Part shown: positions 57,549 to 64,000 of the stretch, in pieces
How positions within the stretch are numbered: the stretch's first letter is position 1
Layout of the letters: every line of letters starts with the position of its first letter
Source of the DNA: Cheilinus undulatus
Taxonomy: Eukaryota; Chordata; Actinopteri; Labriformes; Labridae
NCBI RefSeq assembly: GCF_018320785.1
Contig: NC_054885.1
Location: forward strand, 7,266,921-7,330,920
Direction of reading: 5' to 3'
DNA: 64,000 nucleotides
Position numbers and translations under genes: made by a program
The notes under the pieces: model-generated
What the model saw: the letters and a program-made list of their open reading frames with translations, nothing else
Told to the model about the DNA's origin: nothing
The model's database searches: none

Positions 57549-59072
57549 CACCGCCTTCCACATTATTATGCAAATTGGATTTTAGTGTAATATTCAGTTT
57601 TTTGTTTTCCAATGAAACTCATGGATGGTATTGTGTCTCAAGGCTCTTTGGATCACTGAAATCAATCTCAGACATCTGTGATCATTAGTTTGCCAGGTGA
57701 GCCCAATTAAAGGAAAACTACTTAAGAAGGACGTTCCACATTATTAAGCAGGACACAGGTTTCAGCAATATGGGAAAGAAAAAGGATCTCTGCTGCTGAA
57801 AAGCCTCAAATAGTGCAATGCCTTGGACAAGGTATGAAAAAACGTACTGTGAATAAATCTGTGGCTGATGCAGATCACAGTCAGGTTCGTGCAGATAAAT
57901 GCATAATGAGGAAGGTTTCTGACGGACAAATTCATCCCATTAAGAGAGCAGATGCTAAAATGCCATTACAAAGCAGCAAACAGGTATTTGAAGCTGCTGG
58001 TGCCTCTGGAGTCCCACCATCTCAAGGTGTAGGATCCTCCAGAGGCTTGCAGTCGTGCATAAACCTACTATTCAGCCACCCCTAACCAATGCTCTCAAGC
58101 AGAAATGGTTGCAGTGGGCCCAGAAATACATGAAGACTCATTTTCAGACAGTCTTGTTTACTGATGAGTGCTGTGCAACGCTGGATGGTCCAGATGGAGG
58201 AGTAGTGGATGGTTGGTGGATGGCCACCATGTCCCAACAAGGCTGCAACGTCAGCAAAGGAGGGGGTGGAGTCATGTTTTGGGCTGGAATCATGAGGAGA
58301 GAGCTGGTAGGTCCCTTTAGGATCCCTGAAGGTGTGAAAATGACCTCTGCAAAGTATATAGAGTTTCTGACTGACCACTTTCTTCCATGGTACAAAAAGA
58401 AGAACAGTGCCTTCTGTAGCAAAAATTATCTTCATGCATGACAATGCACCATCTCATGCTGCAAAGAATACCTCTGTGTCATTGGCTGCTATGGGCATAA
58501 AAGGAGAGAAACTCATGGTGTGGCCCCCATCCTCCCCTGACCTCAACTCTACTGAGAACCTTTGGAGCATCCTCAAGCTAAAGATCTATGAGGGTGGGAG
58601 GCAGTTCACATCAAAACAGCAGCTCTGGGAGGATATTCTGACATCCTGCAAAGAAATTCAAGTAGAAACTCTCCAAAAACTCACAAGTTCAATGGATCTA
58701 AGAATTGTGAAGGTGATATCAAAGAAGGGCTCCTATGTTAAAATGGAACTTGGCCTGTTAAGATGTTTTTGATTGAAATAGCTTTGATTTCAGTAAATAT
58801 GACCTCCTAATGCTGCAAATTCAACAAATGACTATTTTCAGTTCTTTAAAACCTATAAAATGTTTTGGAACTCTGTTGTGCATGATAATGTGGAACAGAG
58901 CATTTTGAGTTTTTTATTTAAAAAAAAAGTTATCATTGGGAGGTTAGTTAAATCGAATGTGATTTATGCTCTCAAACAGTTGATGAATTGAAAATTATAC
59001 TGACTGTCATTTGCATTAATATTTAGGAAAATCAGAGAAAATATCATTTGCATAGTAATTTGGAACCCCGTG
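57549..59072 (+). mobile_element. Tc1-like transposon, broken transposase
   Basis: The left end CACCGCCTTCCACATTATTA then TGCAAAT pairs with the right end, whose reverse complement reads CACGGGGTTCCAAATTACTA then TGCAAAT. The left end abuts TA. Coding pieces show VLFTDECC (first Asp), IIFMHDNAPSHA (second Asp) and SPDLNSTENLWSILK (Glu), a DDE transposase. The N-terminal DNA-binding part is interrupted by stops, and a frameshift falls just before the second Asp block near 58410, so it is inactive. Coding pieces at about 58055-58441 and 58407-58772. Confidence 0.9.
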
Positions 59073-60699
59073 ATTTTACAGTTTAGACAATGCTTTCTCT
59101 TTCTTTTGCTGTTTTTCTGTTTAATTGCCCGAAAACAGCAGCATTTCCCTCTCTAGGATTCTGTCCGTGCAAAAACACTGACATTTCAAAATCCTGCACC
59201 TATGCTTTTTCAAATTTCTCTTTTTCTGTGCACCTGAAACAGCACTCTTTTTCTGCTGCAACTTTTTCAATTCCTGCAATCTAAATTGCACAAAATTGTC
59301 AACCTTTTCTAATCCTTTACAACCCACTTTTCTAAACATTGCCAACATATTTGTGCAAATTACACTCATTGCTGAAGATAAAAAATAGACATCCAGTTGT
59401 ATTTTAACCAAAAGAGAGAGCAAGATCACTGTCTAAGTTGCACAAAAGCATTGTCAACATTGGGAAAAGGAGGTGGAGCTTGCCTGCACATTCTAGTTAT
59501 TAAAAAAATAAACTCAGCACTGGGTGTCTAGGACTTCTTTTTTGTTGCAGATTTTCTAGAAAATCATAGTAGTTTACATTTTTAAATCATCAAGATTGAC
59601 AAAACTCATACTTCCTTGAGCTTCTTCTTTGCACTTGTACAAAGGTCGATGTATTTTGAAGTGTTCTGCACCATCTTGACCAAAAAAGCCACCAGTGGTT
59701 TCTTCAGTAAACTCTCTGTGCTGTTCTCAGCTCTGCAGCTCTAACACAAGAAACACAAGAGATGCTTAATGAGATCTGTAAATAACCCAGAGTAATACCA
59801 CGCAATTTCCTGTTTAACTAGAAACCAGCAACACCAGAGGGTCAGAGTGAAGGAGTAATTCTTACCAAACCAAACAAAAGGCTTGGACAAATAATGAGGA
59901 GGACAAAAATAATACAAAATACAGACCAGAGGCTTATCTATCACTGAGTTAGCTTGTTTATACTCATGACATGACAGAGGCAGTTAACACAGAGATGATG
60001 AAGAGGATGTTGTCTTGATCCATCTCGGACCACACAGGACAAACTGAGGGCCAGAGAGTTTAGGCCACGTTCAAGAAGTATCGTCCATGCACATGATTAG
60101 AAATGATGTAGTATGCATGGAAACAACATGCTTCCAGCCAAGACTGGTCAGAATTTTACAGTAGGGCATGCATCATTTCAGCATCCCAACAAGAGCGAGA
60201 CATCACAGGACCATTGTGATCTGGTGTATTACAACTGCACTATGACTCCCAGATGATAAAGTACAAACCGCCTCCTAATTGACCAAACTTTACCTCTGAT
60301 TTTCCAACTTTCTAGCAGAAAACGTGAGTGCATGCCTGACTCTGTGGTTCCAGTGAAAAATGACGCCCCTCCCTGTCACTCTCCTTCCAGCGGTTTGTGT
60401 TAACATTTGAATTACAGGGTGTTACAGAGCCGTCTAAATCTGAGCTCCACCGCACATTTCAGCTGCACCAAACATACAGCTTTACCAACCACTGCACATC
60501 AATTTCTCCATGCACAAACAGCTTTAAAAATTTAGGCCACGCTGACCACACGCTTAAAGTCTTTGTGCAACAGGAACACGGTTTAACACAGTAATAGAGC
60601 AGTCACTTTTAGCATCTTCATGTCTCAGAGGATTTACGTTTGTATGCCTGTATTTCACTCAGTCTCTGCCTCTCTCTGCACTTTTACAGACTTGTAGAT

Positions 60700-61595
60700 C
60701 AGTGGTTCTCAACATGGGGGTCGGGACCCCCTAGGGGGTCGCGAGACACTTAGAGGGGGTCACCAGATGCCTTAAACAAAATCAAAAATATTTGTGAAAA
60801 GAGTTTTTCTCACCAAATTTTTCTACTATTATTAGCTACATTTCATCAATTATGCACAATTCGGAACCATTTTTACCTCTTTAGACACATTTTTGCCACC
60901 ATATACCAGTTTTGCCAAATTTCAACCTACTTTTATCACTTTTCCCAACAAATTTTGTCAATTTAACAGGTTTTTGCCATTTCCCACCTATTGTTGCCTC
61001 TTTGACCCATTACTGCCACAATTTACCCCTTATTACCTCATTTTAAACCCATTTTTGCCCATTTCAACCACACTTCACGATTGTTAATGCCCATTTTTTG
61101 CCCGTTAAACCTATTTCTGCTAGTTTTTGCCTATTTTTCTGCCTCAGCTCATTTTAGCCAGTTCAAAACACTTTTCCCCCACTTTTAAGTCCCATTTTTG
61201 CCACTTTAGACCGATTTCTAGTACTATTCATCCCCCTTTTACCACTTTTTGTGCCTGTTTTTGCCACTTTTATCAACTTTTTGCCATTTCTAACCCATTT
61301 CTGCTACTTCTAAAATCCAATTTTACCACCTATTCCACCACTATTTTTTACATTAACCCATTCTAAGAAAAAATATATTTGTTGCTATGATAAGAGTGGC
61401 TATTATTCAGGTTAAATATAAAATATGGTTATCACAGCTTAACTTTACAATGGACGATGATTTTGCTGACCTCTATGGCCCCCAGTTTGGCTGGGCCCCA
61501 GAAAGCTCTCCCTTTTATCCCCCCTTATGGACAGCCATGTTGCACATGGCACCTTTATTTTGGGGGTTGCAGGCTGAAAAGGTTGAGAACCCCTG
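60700..61595. mobile_element. hAT-type element, second copy with pyrimidine-rich interior
   Basis: Perfect duplication TTGTAGAT at 60692-60699 and 61596-61603. The ends CAGTGGTTCTCAACATGGGG and (inverted) CAGGGGTTCTCAACCTTTTC are nearly the same as in 52030-53036. Interior and terminal block are also shared. Confidence 0.9.
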
Positions 61596-61979
61596 TTGTA
61601 GATGACTTCCAGGGGTCTCTGTTTTCAGATGAAGTGCCACGTTCCCTCTGTGGGGTCAGTTTTGTACTTCTGTGTGGACAGATTCCCTTTTCAGAGACAC
61701 CAACAAACAAACAAACATCATCCCTCTGGGGAGAGATAACAATAAAATAAAGAGGGTGGTGGTGTGGTTAGGCGCCTAAAGTCTATTTAAGGCTTCACAC
61801 AACAATAGTAGTCAAAAATAACACGTATAGTAGATTTTCCATGTGGTCGTACAGACAAAAACAACACAGAGTATTTCATTTTATAGTAGGGTTAAAAAAA
61901 AATCAAAACTGTGGTATTTTTGATGCTGAGTGTTTTAAAATGATCCAGTTTCTTTTGTTTTGAAGATGGATGGTATCAA

Positions 61980-64000
61980 ATAGCGGTCAGGCTTTAACAA
62001 AGAGAGAGAGTACTGTCTAAATTGCACATCACATTGGTAATGTTTAGGAAAGTGCCTGGAACAAACGGGGGGGGGGGGGGGGGTTCACCAGTACCACACA
62101 CTTTTAGTCCAAAGACAGAGAGAGGGCACGGCCTAAAACATGCAATTTAGTTGGTAACATTCGGAAAGTTTTGTGGTGCAGAATTTTTAAAAGTTGACAA
62201 TGTTCTGTGCAATTAGAATGCAGGAGTTTGACATAGATGTTTTTATGTAATTGTGACAAAAGGAGACTTGCAACAAAGAGAGGAAAAACACTGTTTACAT
62301 TTGCACAAATCAATAGCAACTTTTGGAATAATGGGCAATGTTTTTTATGCAATTTAGCGTGTTGGGATTTGTCCCATTTTTTGCAACATTGGGCAAAAAA
62401 CTAGTTTTGATAGAGTGCACAACATAATTTGCACAAATATGGTAAAAACACCTTGAAACTGATGACCAAAGTTTTGAGCAAATTGTACAGAGTGCAAGAG
62501 TTTAATGCATTGCCAAAGTTTTGCACAGAGTACAGGTGTTTCAGATGTTGTCAATGCTCTTGTGCAAACTTGTAAGTGTGCAGAAGTTTGAAACATTGTC
62601 ATTTTTTGTGCAATTTACACAGTGAGAGAGATAGAGCACTGTATAATGTTCACAAACATGTGCAGAATGAGGGGGTGGCTTATGGGGCTTTAGCCCCGAA
62701 TGTTTTCTTAAAAGCCCCGAATCTTTCACGTTGGTTGTAAGTATGTTGCTTATGAGTGTTATGTTAAATAAATGCATGATTGTATGCACGGAGGAGGATT
62801 AGAAACATTTAACCAGAAGAATTTTGACTTTTTCTTAGAGTTAAAAAAAAAATGCATGACAATTTTGTAATGGCCTTAATCCTCTTTCGTGTCTATACAC
62901 TCACTGCAGTGTAAAAATGCTTTTAATATTGTTCTAAAAATACAATTTTCAGCATGTTTGTGAATAAATTAACATCTCTCACCCCAATTGTTGCTTTTTA
63001 TGTGCTTTGTTTTAAAATGCAAACCTTCAATTGTAAACCTTTTCACCAAATTCCTATTCTACCTATGCAATATTCTGTAAAATGTTACCTTCAGACATTT
63101 TGAGGAGGCAGAAGTGAAAATTATTGGACTCCAGCAAGGTGTTAAACGATTAATAAAAAAAATGATGTTATTATTTAAGTATGTTTTTTTAGGTTGAACA
63201 ACATTATTTTTGCCTAGATGATGAGTAGATTTGTTGGCATTTTGAATTTAAATTTTTATTTGAAAGTGTGCAAAAATAGTGCATTAAACTGTCCGATGAG
63301 CAAAAAAATTCTAGGGAAGTGCTCACCCCTCAGCCATCCTTTGTTTGGGCTTAGCCCCGGATTTTAAACATGTCTGACTGGGGCACAATTGGGTTCACAA
63401 ATATGCCGGTGACAGTTGGATAAGAAGATGGTACAGGATTTGAAAAGTTGACAATTTTTTTATGCAATTTAGACAGAAAGAGAGCTGTGACCGTAAGAGA
63501 GATGTAGAACTGTTTAAATTGCACAAACGTATGATTGCAACATTTGGAAAAGTGGATGGAACTCAATTTTAAAAGCTGTCTGTACCCTGTGCAATCTTGT
63601 AAGAATGCAGAGGTTTGCCAGTGTTTTATGGAATTTAGATAGGAAGACAGCCTTGACAGTGAGAGAGATAGAGCACTGTTTGAATTGCAAAAATTTTTAC
63701 AAATATGTTAGCATATTGTTAGCATTGCAACATAAGTTGCCAACATATGTATGCAATATCTTTTAAGAATTTTACAGTTGCAGGAATTTGTCCTATAACC
63801 AGTTTTTTGTGCAACTTACACTAAAAAAGAGTTTTATGCATTTTGAGCAGAATGCAGAAGTATCAAATGCTGTAAATTCTCTTGTGCAACCTTGTAAGTG
63901 TGCACAACTTATAAACATTGCAAATTTTGTGCAATATAGACAGAAGGTGAGCAGCGAGAGAGAGAAAGAGAACTGTCTTATTTACACACAATATGCATGA
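61980..64000 (-). repeat. degenerate array of GTGCAATTT-type units, reverse
   Basis: Words AGAGAGAGTACTGTCTAAAT, TTGCACAAA, GATAGAGCACTGTTTGAATT and GTGCAATTTACACAGTGAGA recur to the window's right edge, in the opposite orientation to 53800-56450. A 17-base G run lies at 62067-62083. Confidence 0.6.
62785..62895. repeat. short relative of the 36722-37492 MITE
   Basis: GGAGGATTAG on the left and GGCCTTAATCCTC on the right, with TTTTGACTTTTTCTTAGAG inside, resemble the ends of the tandem-array element but lack the array. Confidence 0.45.

Overview
The window is nuclear DNA of a ray-finned (teleost) fish. It holds two spliced protein-coding genes on the minus strand. Exons have canonical GT/AG borders, introns are several kb long, and the transposon families (Tc1, hAT, Harbinger, TTAA-flanked foldback, Penelope-like, tRNA-derived SINEs) are typical of fish. 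There is no bacterial, viral or CRISPR content.

Gene 1, tnrc6b (about 22300 down to 549, continuing past the left edge), encodes a GW182-family scaffold that links Argonaute-microRNA complexes to mRNA decay. I could place 14 coding exons that join in frame into 1525 residues. They cover the GW-rich Argonaute-binding part and the Q-rich part. The PAM2 motif, RRM and C-terminal silencing domain lie beyond the left edge. The promoter and 5' leader lie near 22010-22440 and hold CTCF, NRF1 and CRE motif matches.

Gene 2, card10 (about 50150 down to 25056), is complete. Its 24 coding exons give 1021 residues: CARD, coiled coil, linker, PDZ, SH3 and guanylate-kinase-like region. CARD10 (CARMA3) nucleates the BCL10-MALT1 signalosome that activates NF-kB. 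The two genes lie head to tail, about 2.7 kb apart. Human TNRC6B and CARD10 share 22q13.1, as I recall, which supports both identifications.

Introns and the right-hand 14 kb (50.2-64 kb) are full of transposons and degenerate repeats, some nested. These include a Tc1 copy carrying a hAT insertion, a Penelope-like reverse transcriptase fragment split by a hAT insertion, a 634-bp TTAA-flanked foldback element, and a transposon with an internal 20-bp tandem array. hAT-type elements share an internal pyrimidine-rich pattern. No gene was found right of card10.

I found no convincing new biological system. The items most worth a second look are the V-G-G coding minisatellite in tnrc6b, the CTCF-type motifs around card10, the unresolved tnrc6b start, and the composite repeats. 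Family assignments rest on remembered sequence patterns, since no database search was possible.
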